This document shows positions 1 to 9,689 of a stretch of 64,000 bases of DNA, piece after piece. The first letter of the stretch is position 1; every line of letters starts with the position of its first letter. A program made the position numbers and the translations under genes. Source of the stretch: Reinekea forsetii (GTDB lineage: Bacteria; Pseudomonadota; Gammaproteobacteria; Pseudomonadales; Natronospirillaceae); contig NZ_JAHKPH010000013.1 of the NCBI RefSeq assembly GCF_018860385.1, positions 186,001 through 250,000 of the forward strand, read 5' to 3'. The notes under the pieces were generated by a model. The model was not told where the DNA came from. It saw only the letters and a list, made by a program, of their open reading frames with translations, and searched no databases.

Positions 1-224
1 GGAGAATTCGCCAACATACGTACATCAGAAGCGTATTTATCAAAGTATTGCCGTAGTTCACGTGCCGCCGATTGGGCGTACAGGCTCGTATCGTTTATCG
101 CTTCTTGTTCAGCCTGTTGGTAAACACTATAACCGTACATTACTGTAAAAAAAACTGAAACAGCTAACAGCAAGACTGCGGCTACACTGGCTTTAGGTTT
201 AAGCAATCCTGGGGGACTAATCAT
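1..224 (-). CDS. Membrane sensor protein, N-terminal part only (probable histidine kinase)
   Basis: The reading frame starts at an ATG at 224-222 and runs off the window edge; about 74 residues are visible. They begin with a short basic stretch (LLKPK), a hydrophobic segment at about residues 11-31 that looks like a signal anchor, then a soluble helix rich in Glu, Gln and Ala (EQEAINDTSLYAQSAARELR). This is the usual start of a membrane receptor with a periplasmic Cache- or CHASE-type sensor. Its start codon lies inside the end of the upstream receiver gene (ATGATTAG overlap), so the two are translationally coupled. I infer a histidine kinase from this pairing; the kinase domain is outside the window, and a cyclase or chemoreceptor would also fit. 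Confidence 0.6.
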   Translation of the reverse strand, partial: MISPPGLLKPKASVAAVLLLAVSVFFTVMYGYSVYQQAEQEAINDTSLYAQSAARELRQYFDKYASDVRMLANS

Positions 225-618
225 CAAAATTAATACCTTTTAAACCTTTAGCGATGTCCTGTTTATACACAAAGCCCGATACATGCAAGGCTTCGGCAGT
301 ACTTTGTTCGGCATGGGAATCTGATGTGGTAAAAATGTAGACGTTTCGGGCTTTGCCTGGCAGTTCGCGGCGCAAGTCTGTTAAGAATTCCAAGCCATTT
401 TTCTTCGGCATATTTATATCGACTAATATAGCCGCAAATTCAACGTCTAGGCCTTCATCATGAAGATAGTTAATGGCTTCTATGCCGTTTTTTTTACGGA
501 CCAATGGATTCGTAATAGCCAATTTTTTAAGCTGCCTTTCCAAACTCATGACGTCTATATCGTCATCGTCGACGAGTAAAATAGGTTTTTTAGTTTTAGC
601 AGCCGAAATGGCGTTCAT
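217..618 (-). CDS. Rcp1-type single-domain response regulator
   Basis: A 133-residue stand-alone receiver domain without output domain. The acidic pocket is D17-D20, the likely phosphoacceptor is D67 in VDINMP, the switch Thr is in FTTSD (97-100) and the conserved Lys is K119. The loop after D67 (MPKKNGLEFL) and the long insert before it are typical of the Rcp1 family, which usually works with a phytochrome-like or membrane histidine kinase. The downstream gene overlaps its stop codon and probably encodes the partner sensor. Spacing from AAGGAG to the ATG is about 10 bases. Domain call is secure; the partner is inferred. Confidence 0.9.
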   Translation of the reverse strand: MNAISAAKTKKPILLVDDDDIDVMSLERQLKKLAITNPLVRKKNGIEAINYLHDEGLDVEFAAILVDINMPKKNGLEFLTDLRRELPGKARNVYIFTTSDSHAEQSTAEALHVSGFVYKQDIAKGLKGINFDD

Positions 619-816
619 TCCTAGTAGTCTCCTTAGCGCTAAGTTTACATACCTTTTGCTCTAGTTTAGCTTACAAAATGCCTTATTAATTTGATTTTCT
701 CGTATTTTCTATTAGATTTCATAGAGGTCCTTCGCAATTTGTCAATTTTAACCGCTAGGTAAGCAGTAACAAAGAACGTACAGGTATGGACATCACACCG
801 TCAAGAGTCATTTGTC

Positions 817-3489
817 ATGTCAGCTAAATCTGATAGTCAAAGTGTAAATAGTATTAAACGACGCAAAGATACCGAGCTTCGTGATGCGGTTAATCGCATG
901 CAAAGTATTGGGCAAAAAATTCAAAAGAAAAGTAATGCCTATCGCCTTGCGTTAAGAGAACTTGCTCATCTAACTCACTCCCCACTCGCCTTTGTGCTGG
1001 AGCTAGCTTTTGATGAACAGATGAAGCCTTACTTTGCCTGTCGCAGTGTTTTTCATAACCCAGAAGATAGCGCTGATGCTCGCGATACTGGTTTAGATTT
1101 CAAGTTAACCGATTTTCGTTTGCCCATTGATTCAAAATCAAAAGAGTTTTACCGCATTTACATGAGTTGCCAAGCGGGGGTATTCGATAAAACCACCATC
1201 GGCAACTTTCCTACTTCATCAGGCTGGCATGCGATAGACGGCATGATCAGCATCCCTGTTTCAGATGGCGGAAAGCCCAAAGCATTAATAATTCTGTGCA
1301 ACAGTGCTGAACCATACAGCATTGAGCTGAACAAGCGCGTGTGGCCATTATTATCTAGCTTACTCAATATGCTGCGCATTATTGAAACACGAGAAAACTT
1401 AAGCCATTCGAACATAAGACCCATCAAACAAGATGAAAGTGCTCGTGAGAATTATTCGATCATTGAACAGCTTTCGCCGAGCGGCATTTTAATACTCGAT
1501 TCGAAATTAAACATCTTAAGAATTAATCCGGCTGGTGAACAAATATTTGGTTTTGAAGCACATGATTTGATAGGTAAATCGGTAATAAACCTATTACCTG
1601 AAAGCTACCCTAATGAACACGCACTTAGAACCTTTTCTGTACAGGCACACACGAATCAAAAACGCCTAAACCAAAATATACAAATTAAAGGAATCACTAG
1701 AGGTGGGGATAAAGTTGTTTTGCAGGCATCTATTGTCCCTATTCGAGAGAGCCACCAACCTTGCATATTGGTACTATTAAAAAACCTCGCCGAAATAAAC
1801 GAGATTCAAAATCAACTAGAAAGTGAGCTGCAACGATTCAGAGCGCTGACTGATTTAGCGCCTATGGGTATTTTACAAACCGATCAATATTGGCATACCA
1901 GTTATGTCAATAAACAATGGCTAGAAATTACGGCGATCGAGGAAGAGCAAATCGTTGGGCTCAATTGGACACATATATTTCAAGGCATTGATGCTGAAGC
2001 CAATATAGCAGACCTGCATAAAACCTTACTAAACCACAAGGTGTTTAAGCGGGAGTTACAATATGAATGCCCTAACGGTACGGAATGTTGGATTATTTTC
2101 CATGCGAGGCCACTATTAGATATAAATGGCAATGTCGATGGTTTTCTCGCCTCTATCATCGACAATACTTATTACCATCACTCCGAATCTAAACTCAGAG
2201 ATCTAGCGGAACGAGACCCCTTAACACGCCTCGCCAATAGAACGTTATTGCTAGAACGTTTAGAACACGCTATCAGCCATAAACAGCGTCGTGGAGCCGT
2301 TGCACTGCTCAGTTTAGACTTGGACGGCTTTAAGAACATCAACGACTCAATGGGACACGAAGCTGGAGATAGGCTGCTTATTGAAGTCGCAAAACGAGTC
2401 AGCGATATTTTGCGTGAAGAAGATTTACTAGCCCGAATAGGCGGTGATGAATTTATCGTCTTATTGGAACGCATCGCAGAGGCTGAAGTAGCCTCCATTA
2501 TTGCGATAAAAATCCTAAAAGCGTTACGTGAGCCTTTTGAAATAGATAACCAAGAAGTCTTTATTTCAACCAGTATTGGAATCTGCTTTTCCGTCGCAGG
2601 CCAAAGGAGCACTTGCGCATCACTATTAAAACAAGCCGATATAGCACTTTATAGAGCCAAGGCCGAAGGGCGCAATAATTTTCAATACTATACACCCGAC
2701 CTAGATTTAGTTTCTAAACGAAGACTCGAGCTAGGAAACAGCTTACATAGAGCGCTGAACCTTGGAGAGTTTGAAGTTTACTACCAACCGCAGCTATCCG
2801 TCAGTGATAATGTGGTTGTCGGTTTTGAGGCGTTAATTCGCTGGAATCACCCCGAAAAGGGCCTTATTGCACCCGATGAGTTTATCCCTTTGTTAGAAGA
2901 AATAGGTCTCATTGCTCCCGTAGGGCGCTGGATAGCTCATTCTTGCTTTATGCAGCTACGAGAATGGATAGACGCTGAATTAGTATCTGAAGATGCGGTT
3001 ATGTCCGTCAATGTGAGCCCACGGCAATTTCGCGATTCGCAATTTCTTCAAAGTATTAAAAACTCCATGGTCGCGGCACGTTTAAGCGGTAAAAATGTCA
3101 CCATAGAAATTACAGAGACAGCACTATTGCAAGACAATCAGGAAGTAAAATCCACTTTAGAGGCGTTTCATGACGCTAATATTGGCATTGCTCTTGACGA
3201 CTTCGGTACAGGTTACGCGTCATTGAGCCATTTAAAAAAATACCCCATTAGCGTAATAAAGATTGACCGCAGCTTTATTAAAGACTTACCGTATGATGAT
3301 GAAGACATCGCCATCACCGACTCAGTATTAGCGTTAGCAGAAGCGTTTAAGCTCAAAGTTGTCGCTGAAGGGGTAGATAAAGATGAAATTTTAGAGTGTT
3401 TAAAAGAACGAGACTGCCACACTTATCAAGGGTATTTGTTCAGTAAACCACTTGCCGCGAAAGATATACCCGATAAAATCAAACAATAA
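817..3489 (+). CDS. PAS-PAS-GGDEF-EAL cyclic-di-GMP turnover protein
   Basis: An 890-residue protein without obvious membrane segments. An N-terminal region of about 200 residues (possibly GAF-like) is followed by two PAS domains (about 215-330 and 335-455), a GGDEF diguanylate cyclase domain (about 460-620) and an EAL phosphodiesterase domain (about 635-885). Both active-site motifs are intact: GGDEF at 542-546 and EAL at 671-673. An RxxD inhibitory site (REED) lies five residues before GGDEF, so product feedback is likely. The EAL half keeps DDFGTG and the terminal EGVD-type motif. Both activities are therefore possible; which dominates cannot be read from sequence. It is 27 bases upstream of the CheB/CheR hybrid and probably cotranscribed with it. 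Confidence 0.92.
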   Translation: MSAKSDSQSVNSIKRRKDTELRDAVNRMQSIGQKIQKKSNAYRLALRELAHLTHSPLAFVLELAFDEQMKPYFACRSVFHNPEDSADARDTGLDFKLTDFRLPIDSKSKEFYRIYMSCQAGVFDKTTIGNFPTSSGWHAIDGMISIPVSDGGKPKALIILCNSAEPYSIELNKRVWPLLSSLLNMLRIIETRENLSHSNIRPIKQDESARENYSIIEQLSPSGILILDSKLNILRINPAGEQIFGFEAHDLIGKSVINLLPESYPNEHALRTFSVQAHTNQKRLNQNIQIKGITRGGDKVVLQASIVPIRESHQPCILVLLKNLAEINEIQNQLESELQRFRALTDLAPMGILQTDQYWHTSYVNKQWLEITAIEEEQIVGLNWTHIFQGIDAEANIADLHKTLLNHKVFKRELQYECPNGTECWIIFHARPLLDINGNVDGFLASIIDNTYYHHSESKLRDLAERDPLTRLANRTLLLERLEHAISHKQRRGAVALLSLDLDGFKNINDSMGHEAGDRLLIEVAKRVSDILREEDLLARIGGDEFIVLLERIAEAEVASIIAIKILKALREPFEIDNQEVFISTSIGICFSVAGQRSTCASLLKQADIALYRAKAEGRNNFQYYTPDLDLVSKRRLELGNSLHRALNLGEFEVYYQPQLSVSDNVVVGFEALIRWNHPEKGLIAPDEFIPLLEEIGLIAPVGRWIAHSCFMQLREWIDAELVSEDAVMSVNVSPRQFRDSQFLQSIKNSMVAARLSGKNVTIEITETALLQDNQEVKSTLEAFHDANIGIALDDFGTGYASLSHLKKYPISVIKIDRSFIKDLPYDDEDIAITDSVLALAEAFKLKVVAEGVDKDEILECLKERDCHTYQGYLFSKPLAAKDIPDKIKQ

Positions 3490-3516
3490 GCATAAATTTA
3501 CAATTAGGAAAGAAAC

Positions 3517-6500
3517 ATGTCGAATGACTCTCGGCCAGACTACTATGTTGGCATTGGTGCCTCTGCTGGCGGCTTAGAGGCTCTCCAAGCCTGTGTTAAA
3601 AACATATCGTTAGATTCTGGTAACGCTTACGTCATTGTTCAGCATCTTTCTCCTGATTTTAAGTCGATGATGCCTGAATTGTTATCTCGCCATACCGAGT
3701 TACCCATTCTATTAATGACAGACGAAATGCATTTAGAGCCTAATAAAATCTATTTGGCTCCAGCTCGTACTAACGTCATGTTATCGGAAGGCAAAGTATT
3801 ACTAGTTGAGCAACTCGACAGTAAAGGCGCTCACTACCCTATTGATGCTTTTTTTAGAGCGCTTGCTGAAGACCAACAACATCGCTCAATCGCGATTATT
3901 TTATCGGGCACTGGCAGTGATGGTTCGCGCGGTATTCAAGCCATAAAAGAGGTTGGTGGACTTGTTATGGTGCAAGAGCCCACGAATGCCGCATTCGATG
4001 GTATGCCGATCAGCGCTATTAAGACTGGTTTTTACGACATCATTTGCGATGTTCAAGAGATCATCGGTAAATTAACCAGCTACACCAATCATACGGTTGT
4101 GTCGGGTGAAAAGTCTGTCTTAGAAACCGATACAGAGCGAGCCGAGCATGCATTAAAAGAAATATATGAACTGTTAAAAATTAAAAGTGACATCGATTTC
4201 ACGCTGTATAAAGGCAAAACGATTTTACGGCGCATCGAGCGACGAATGGGCATTAACAGTTTAGACAATATAACCGATTACTATGCGTTATTGTTAAAAA
4301 ACCCAAGAGAATTACAAACCCTTGCCAAAGACATGTTGATTGGTGTTACTCGATTCTTCCGAGATTCTGATGCCTTTATTGCACTCGAAGAAACCATCAT
4401 TCCCGAAATTCTAAAGAACCACACAACAGACGATATTATTCGAATTTGGGTGGCTTGCTGCTCTACCGGTGAAGAAGCCTATTCTATCGCTATACTTATT
4501 GAAGAAGCACTTGAGCGCTTAGGACTCAATAAAACCGTACGCATATTTGCCACCGATGTAGACCCTGACGCCATTGCCGATGCTAGTTTAGGTCACTACT
4601 CGCACAATATTGCGAGTGACATGAGCGAAAAACGAATCAACCGATACTTTATTCAGCACGATGAGTACTACCAAATATTGCCTTCTATTCGCCAGAAGGT
4701 GGTATTTGCCACTCACAATCTGTTATCGGACCCTCCTTTTTCTAATTGCCAACTCGCCACCTGCCGAAATGCACTGATTTATTTTCAGCCAAAGGCACAA
4801 AAACGCATTATTGCCATGTTACATTTTGCGCTGAACCAATATGGTTATTTATTTTTAGGCAGTTCAGAATCATTGGGTGAAATGTCCCGTAACTTTGATG
4901 TGGTCAATGATCGAGCTAAGATTTACCAGAAAACAACCTCGGCAAGGTTAATAACCAACACAATCCCATCATTGATGAGTATTCCGGAAAGTAACGGAGC
5001 CAGCCCGAGTGTAAATCAGCTCATTTCTACTTTCCAAAAGAGCCAACGCCCTTCGAGTTACACGCAAGTGTATGAATCGATTATCGAAAATTATGCCCCT
5101 CCGGCCATCATTTTATCGGAAGATATGAGTGTTTTGCATGTATTCGGAGAGGTGGCTCACTTTACTCAAAAAATTCGGTCAGGTAAGTTCAGCGCCAACT
5201 TAAGTGATTTAATCAACGATAGTTTATCGACCGCTGTGACTACGGCCGTATACCGAGCCCAATCTAAAGCCCACAACGTGCAATATGAGAATATTCAGTT
5301 TGTTGATGAACAAGGCGATATTCGCCATACGAACTTGCGAGTTCTATATGTTAGCAATAGTAAGTCGGCACAAATATACTACGTATTGCTCTTTGAATTA
5401 GTTGGAGAGTTACCGGCAACTGATGCTGAAGGCGGTGATGCCAACTACGCCGAACAACGCTACAGCCAGCAGTTGATTAAAGATTTAGAAGACGCCCTCA
5501 AGAAGAAACAAGAGCACTTACAAGTTACTGTCGAAGAGCTTCAAACAACTAATGAAGAGCTCCAGTCTTCTAACGAAGAGTTAATGGCAGCCAATGAAGA
5601 GCTTCAAAGCACTAACGAAGAATTACAATCGGTTAACGAAGAACTCTATTCGGTTAACTCTGAATACCAAGAGAAAATCGAAGCAACGATTCAGGCCAAT
5701 TTAGATACTGAGAACATCATCCGTTCAGCAAAACTCGGTTTTATCTTTTTAGATGATGCTTTACTGATTCGAAAGTTCACTCAAGAATCGTCCGATGATA
5801 TTTTTCTTTTACCGACCGATATCGGTCGCCCGTTTCACCATATTTCACATTCTCTTATTTACGATAACTTCTTAACCGATATATCCAAAGTGTGTAACAG
5901 TGGAGAACCGATTGAAACGACCGTTGCTACTAAAAAAGGGCGAGTTAAGCTGATCAATATCTCGCCTTATACAGACGAACATGGTGTAACCTTTGGCTGT
6001 GTAATTGCCATTACCGACATTACCGATATCCAACGTTTAGAAAGTAAGCTAGAAGCGTATTTAGAAGAGTTAAAGGCGACTCAGAACAACCGAGCTTTAT
6101 TGGCGAAAGAAGATACCATTCATGTTCTAGTGGTCGATGATGATGAGGTTGATGTTGAAATGATCACCCGTATGTTAAATAAGGAAACTTTTGATCCTTA
6201 TAAATACGAATTGACCATCGCCAGTAGTTTCCAGATGGGTCGAGAACTACTGGCGAAAGAGCATTTCGATGTTTGCCTGGCCGATTACAAACTCGATGCC
6301 CATACCGGGCTCGATTTAGTCGCTGGATTAAATGGCAAAAACAACGAGATAGCTTTCATTTTATTGTCGGGGTATTTAGATGACATTATTCGAGAGAAAT
6401 CAATTGAATTGGGTGTTTACGATATTCTCGACAAAGCCGACATTAACGCCCAGCTTTTGCAACGCAGCATTAGCTATGCATTAAGGCACCAGAAAACTGA

Positions 6501-6546
6501 AAAGTTCTTACTCCAACACAATGAAACTGATCAACTGGAAAATTAA
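3517..6546 (+). CDS. CheB-CheR-coiled coil-PAS-REC hybrid chemotaxis-like signalling protein
   Basis: A 1009-residue fusion. Residues 1-190 are a CheB methylesterase domain with the catalytic Ser in GASAGG (S16), His in VQHLSPD and Asp in GTGSDG. Residues about 200-470 are a CheR methyltransferase with the SAM-site motif around CCSTGEEAYS and the TRFFRD motif. At about 650-715 a heptad-like run (repeats of the ELQxTNEEL type) forms a long coiled coil, followed by a PAS-like domain and a C-terminal receiver (868-1000) with probable phospho-Asp D923 in LADYKLD. Such CheB/CheR/PAS proteins are known but their targets are usually unclear; here the extra C-terminal receiver replaces the more common histidine kinase. 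RBS AGGAAAG precedes the ATG. Confidence 0.9.
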   Translation: MSNDSRPDYYVGIGASAGGLEALQACVKNISLDSGNAYVIVQHLSPDFKSMMPELLSRHTELPILLMTDEMHLEPNKIYLAPARTNVMLSEGKVLLVEQLDSKGAHYPIDAFFRALAEDQQHRSIAIILSGTGSDGSRGIQAIKEVGGLVMVQEPTNAAFDGMPISAIKTGFYDIICDVQEIIGKLTSYTNHTVVSGEKSVLETDTERAEHALKEIYELLKIKSDIDFTLYKGKTILRRIERRMGINSLDNITDYYALLLKNPRELQTLAKDMLIGVTRFFRDSDAFIALEETIIPEILKNHTTDDIIRIWVACCSTGEEAYSIAILIEEALERLGLNKTVRIFATDVDPDAIADASLGHYSHNIASDMSEKRINRYFIQHDEYYQILPSIRQKVVFATHNLLSDPPFSNCQLATCRNALIYFQPKAQKRIIAMLHFALNQYGYLFLGSSESLGEMSRNFDVVNDRAKIYQKTTSARLITNTIPSLMSIPESNGASPSVNQLISTFQKSQRPSSYTQVYESIIENYAPPAIILSEDMSVLHVFGEVAHFTQKIRSGKFSANLSDLINDSLSTAVTTAVYRAQSKAHNVQYENIQFVDEQGDIRHTNLRVLYVSNSKSAQIYYVLLFELVGELPATDAEGGDANYAEQRYSQQLIKDLEDALKKKQEHLQVTVEELQTTNEELQSSNEELMAANEELQSTNEELQSVNEELYSVNSEYQEKIEATIQANLDTENIIRSAKLGFIFLDDALLIRKFTQESSDDIFLLPTDIGRPFHHISHSLIYDNFLTDISKVCNSGEPIETTVATKKGRVKLINISPYTDEHGVTFGCVIAITDITDIQRLESKLEAYLEELKATQNNRALLAKEDTIHVLVVDDDEVDVEMITRMLNKETFDPYKYELTIASSFQMGRELLAKEHFDVCLADYKLDAHTGLDLVAGLNGKNNEIAFILLSGYLDDIIREKSIELGVYDILDKADINAQLLQRSISYALRHQKTEKFLLQHNETDQLEN

Positions 6547-6557
6547 TAGTGGCAAAC

Positions 6558-6584
6558 TCAAGGCATACCATGGGTATGCCTTGA
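6558..6584. terminator. Bidirectional hairpin terminator between convergent genes
   Basis: A perfect 12-bp stem (TCAAGGCATACC at 6558-6569, GGTATGCCTTGA at 6573-6584) with a 3-base loop lies between the stop codons of the CheB/CheR hybrid and the MATE gene. The T-tract is weak on both sides. Confidence 0.65.
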
Positions 6585-6592
6585 AGGTTATT

Positions 6593-7936
6593 TTAATCAC
6601 TCAGGTTTTTAATCCAAATCCCTTTAAGCGCACGTTTACTCACTAAAATAGCTTTTGCTAGTTCTTCCACGAGCACCATGGCATAAACCCATACGTAACT
6701 TAACTCTAAATAATAAGCGGCTAACAATGCGGCAGGTATACCTAGCATGTACATAGCGACCATATCGACACCCACCATGTATTTGCTATCCCCACCGGCC
6801 CTAAGAACCCCTATAATGATGGTCATGTTCAATACTTTGAGCCAAAACGTTAAACACATAACCCACAGTAATTGAACGGCAAGCTGATACAAAGACTCGT
6901 TAGGGTCTATCAGTAACGGTAAAAAGAAAGGGCTGGACAGCAAAATTGCGACACCAACAAATAAAGACCCAATAGGCGTCCAGATTACGAATTGCTTTGC
7001 AAGGTGTTTGGCCATTTCAAACTTATCTTGCCCTAAATTTTGCCCTATTAGCACTGCGCACGCGGTAACAAAACCAAAAAACAATGAATGATACAAACCT
7101 TCAATTGGGCTGACTAAACTCAATGAAGCCAATGCGTCGGTTCCTTGCGTTGCGGCAATAGCATGGTAGATAAACGACCCAAAACCCCACACAGTAAAAT
7201 TCAACGTTAATGGCCATGCCGTAATAAAAAACTTTTTACTGTATTGATGAACCTCCTTACGCGCTGAAATAAGTGAGGTTAAAGACAGAGAATGGTTTCG
7301 AACCGCCAAAAAACCAAAAAATAGCAGTACTTGAAGCCCTCTGGCAATATCGCTGGCAATGGCGACACCGTCTGAACCCAATGATGGAAACAGCCAAACC
7401 CCATGAATCAATACATAGTTCAAAATAATGTTAATAACTATCGCTACAGCCGCAAGGATTAACGGCAGTAACGTTTCTCCTTGCGCGCGCAATGCACTTT
7501 CGTATGCAATGATGATATGCGTAAAGAACAGTAACGGTACGGTTATTCGTAAATAGGAAGCGCTTTTAGAAATCATACTGGCATCATGACTCATTAAACT
7601 CAGTACAGATTCAGGAGCCGTCAGAAAAAGTAAACCCACTGGCAGCATTAAAAATAATCCAGAAACCATGCCTAACAATAAAATACTGCGTGCGGAGTCT
7701 GTTTTCCCTCGACCGAAATACTGGGCAACCAGTACCGAAATAGCGGAGCCTAGGCTGGCCATAACCATCACCAGAACAAAATGAATTTTCGCACCAATAC
7801 CAATTGCCGCGACAGACGCCGAGCCTAAACTTGCGACCATAAAAACATCTGACATGCCCAGCAACGATATCAGTACACTTTGCATGGCTACGGGAAGAGC
7901 CAATTTTAGAATTTGTCGTCGTAAAGAGAGAGCCAT
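6593..7936 (-). CDS. MATE-family multidrug/cation antiporter
   Basis: A 447-residue polytopic inner-membrane protein with about 12 hydrophobic helices in two homologous halves. The start (RRQILKLALPVAMQSVL) and the following GMSDVFMVASLG are characteristic of MATE proteins, which export cationic drugs or other small molecules in exchange for Na+ or H+. The length is normal (about 440-460). The substrate cannot be inferred. It is divergent from the AraC-family gene at 8058 with a 121-bp shared upstream region, so that regulator may control it. Confidence 0.9.
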   Translation of the reverse strand: MALSLRRQILKLALPVAMQSVLISLLGMSDVFMVASLGSASVAAIGIGAKIHFVLVMVMASLGSAISVLVAQYFGRGKTDSARSILLLGMVSGLFLMLPVGLLFLTAPESVLSLMSHDASMISKSASYLRITVPLLFFTHIIIAYESALRAQGETLLPLILAAVAIVINIILNYVLIHGVWLFPSLGSDGVAIASDIARGLQVLLFFGFLAVRNHSLSLTSLISARKEVHQYSKKFFITAWPLTLNFTVWGFGSFIYHAIAATQGTDALASLSLVSPIEGLYHSLFFGFVTACAVLIGQNLGQDKFEMAKHLAKQFVIWTPIGSLFVGVAILLSSPFFLPLLIDPNESLYQLAVQLLWVMCLTFWLKVLNMTIIIGVLRAGGDSKYMVGVDMVAMYMLGIPAALLAAYYLELSYVWVYAMVLVEELAKAILVSKRALKGIWIKNLSD

Positions 7937-8057
7937 GGTGTTGTTCTACATACCTAAAGTCTCGGAATTCTAATCTCATGCTGGTCAAACGCTATGGCTG
8001 CAACTATTATTAGCATGTTCAAAACTATCATATTAATAATGAGAAGCTGACACGTTC

Positions 8058-8903
8058 ATGAAATTTTCGAACAAATTAGAAATTGGCAAAGAGTGTTTTG
8101 AGATTTTTTTGACCAGTGATGAGTTGCCAGAAATGTCCTTGCATAACATTCATATGGCCGGTATCGCCCATTTAAAACCGCCTTATGTCATCGAACGATC
8201 TCAGTTGAATTTACACACCCTTTTATTCACCTCTTCGGGGCAAGGTAAATTAACCACTGAAACAACCGAAGCCGTTATTCAACCAGGTACAATGACTGTA
8301 TTACCGGCGCAAACAAATTACCGATTTGAAATTAATGACGACCATTGGGACATGTGTTGGATACTGTTACCCGAGAAGCTAGATTGGCAAACATTAATGC
8401 CCGATCAACCTGAGATTCGACCGACCTCTCAAGCCTTAAATATTTTCTATTTATGTCACGTTATTAACCAAGAGCGGGAGATTGAGGCTTCGTTTAGAGA
8501 TCAGAGCTTTCACCAGCTGGCCCGCTACATTGAGAGCAATTTAAACTCTCTTACCTTAGAAAAAGATGATCGTCTTAGCGCGGCCTTTAGAACCGTGAAT
8601 CAGTCTTTGCATAAACCTTGGACGGTCAATGACATTGCACAACTAACCTATTATTCAGAACCTCACTTATATCGGCTCTGCAAGGAGCGATTTGGCAAAA
8701 GCCCTAAGCAGATTATTCGCTCGTTGCGTATTGATCGAGCAAAACAGCTGCTAACGTTGACCGATTGGCCGTTAAATGAACTCGCTCAACGAGTGGGCTT
8801 TTCAGATGCCTTTAATTTTTCAAACCGATTCAAAAAAGAAGTTGGCCTTAGCCCTAGCCGTTTTCGTGAAGTGGGTTCAAACGACAGCACGAACAACACT
8901 TAA
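8058..8903 (+). CDS. AraC-family transcriptional regulator
   Basis: 281 residues. The N-terminal part resembles a cupin-like ligand-binding domain (LLFTSSGQGKL, IQPGTMTVLPA). The C-terminal 100 residues hold two helix-turn-helix motifs of the AraC/XylS type, with the family signature around LAQRVGFSDAFNFSNRFKKE and the ending GLSPSRFRE. It is divergent from the MATE exporter and ends 10 bases from the convergent flavin reductase-like gene. The ligand is not identifiable. Confidence 0.92.
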   Translation: MKFSNKLEIGKECFEIFLTSDELPEMSLHNIHMAGIAHLKPPYVIERSQLNLHTLLFTSSGQGKLTTETTEAVIQPGTMTVLPAQTNYRFEINDDHWDMCWILLPEKLDWQTLMPDQPEIRPTSQALNIFYLCHVINQEREIEASFRDQSFHQLARYIESNLNSLTLEKDDRLSAAFRTVNQSLHKPWTVNDIAQLTYYSEPHLYRLCKERFGKSPKQIIRSLRIDRAKQLLTLTDWPLNELAQRVGFSDAFNFSNRFKKEVGLSPSRFREVGSNDSTNNT

Positions 8904-8913
8904 CAATTTGGAT

Positions 8914-9519
8914 TTATGTCGGGCGTTTTAGGGGAGTGATTTCTCCCAAGCTGGCGTAATCTTCTCCGCCTAACCGTGAGATGGGGTCTAGTTTGTGAGC
9001 ATCTACGGTAAATGGGGCATCGGTTAACAAGGTGTCTTTAACAAAAATATGCTTTACCGACAAATAGATTACCGCTTGAGGACCGTTACCTACTAAGTGA
9101 ATATCGTGCAGCTTACAAGACATAGCGACCGGCGCAGACTTCAGCCTAGGTAACGTGAAACTTTCTTCGGCCACCAATTCATGTTCTATTTGATTTAACT
9201 CTGAATCCCCTTCGGCTAAACCACGGGCGGTTTCATTTACTTGCGGCATCAACTCGGTATTCGCAATGTGAATGGTGCAAAATTGACGTTCTTCTATATT
9301 TCGCCAAGTATCTTTTTTTGTACCATCGCGCTTCTGCCCTACCGAAATCATGACTAAAGCGGGGTCACTCGCAATAACATTAAAATAAGAAAAAGGGGCC
9401 ATATTTAAACTGCCATCTTCGTTTTCTGTCAGTATCCAAGCCACCGGCCGTGGAACTACGGTATGAGTCAATAAGCGGTATACTTGCTGTTTTTCTAGTG
9501 ACGTAAGATCGAAATGCAT
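8914..9519 (-). CDS. Flavin reductase-like FMN-binding protein
   Basis: 201 residues of the flavin reductase-like (split-barrel, FMN-binding) fold. The N-terminal stretch TVVPRPVAWILT and APFSYFNVIASDPALVM are hallmarks of the family whose members bind FMN and often pair with oxygenases or act as small oxidoreductases. The ATG is preceded by AGAGAGG at good distance. It is divergent from the hydroxylase-family gene at 9690, and the intergenic region contains a pair of related operator-like repeats (9582-9617). The physiological substrate is unknown. Confidence 0.85.
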   Translation of the reverse strand: MHFDLTSLEKQQVYRLLTHTVVPRPVAWILTENEDGSLNMAPFSYFNVIASDPALVMISVGQKRDGTKKDTWRNIEERQFCTIHIANTELMPQVNETARGLAEGDSELNQIEHELVAEESFTLPRLKSAPVAMSCKLHDIHLVGNGPQAVIYLSVKHIFVKDTLLTDAPFTVDAHKLDPISRLGGEDYASLGEITPLKRPT

Positions 9520-9581
9520 GAATCGAGCCTCTCTAATCGTGTTCAGTATTTATACGCCATGTTAAATGAAAGCCCAGTAGT

Positions 9582-9617
9582 TGACTATATTGATACCAAT
9601 AGTCACTATAGTGATAC
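9582..9617. promoter_or_regulatory. Tandem operator-like repeats in divergent promoter region
   Basis: Two similar 15-mers, TGACTATATTGATAC (9582-9596) and TCACTATAGTGATAC (9603-9617), match at 13 of 15 positions and are 21 bp apart, two helical turns. The second contains a perfect palindrome TCACTATAGTGA. They sit between the flavin reductase-like gene and the hydroxylase gene. The binding protein is unknown. Confidence 0.45.
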
Positions 9618-9689
9618 TTTTATAATTTATATGGCATATGGCGTGACTATTGAAATACGATAAGACATCGACCATCGGAGTAGAAACAT

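Noticed and set aside
2178-2612. 144-residue minus-strand reading frame inside the GGDEF-EAL gene
   Set aside because: It lies fully antisense to a strongly conserved coding domain and has a composition expected from codon shadowing; no RBS or family match.
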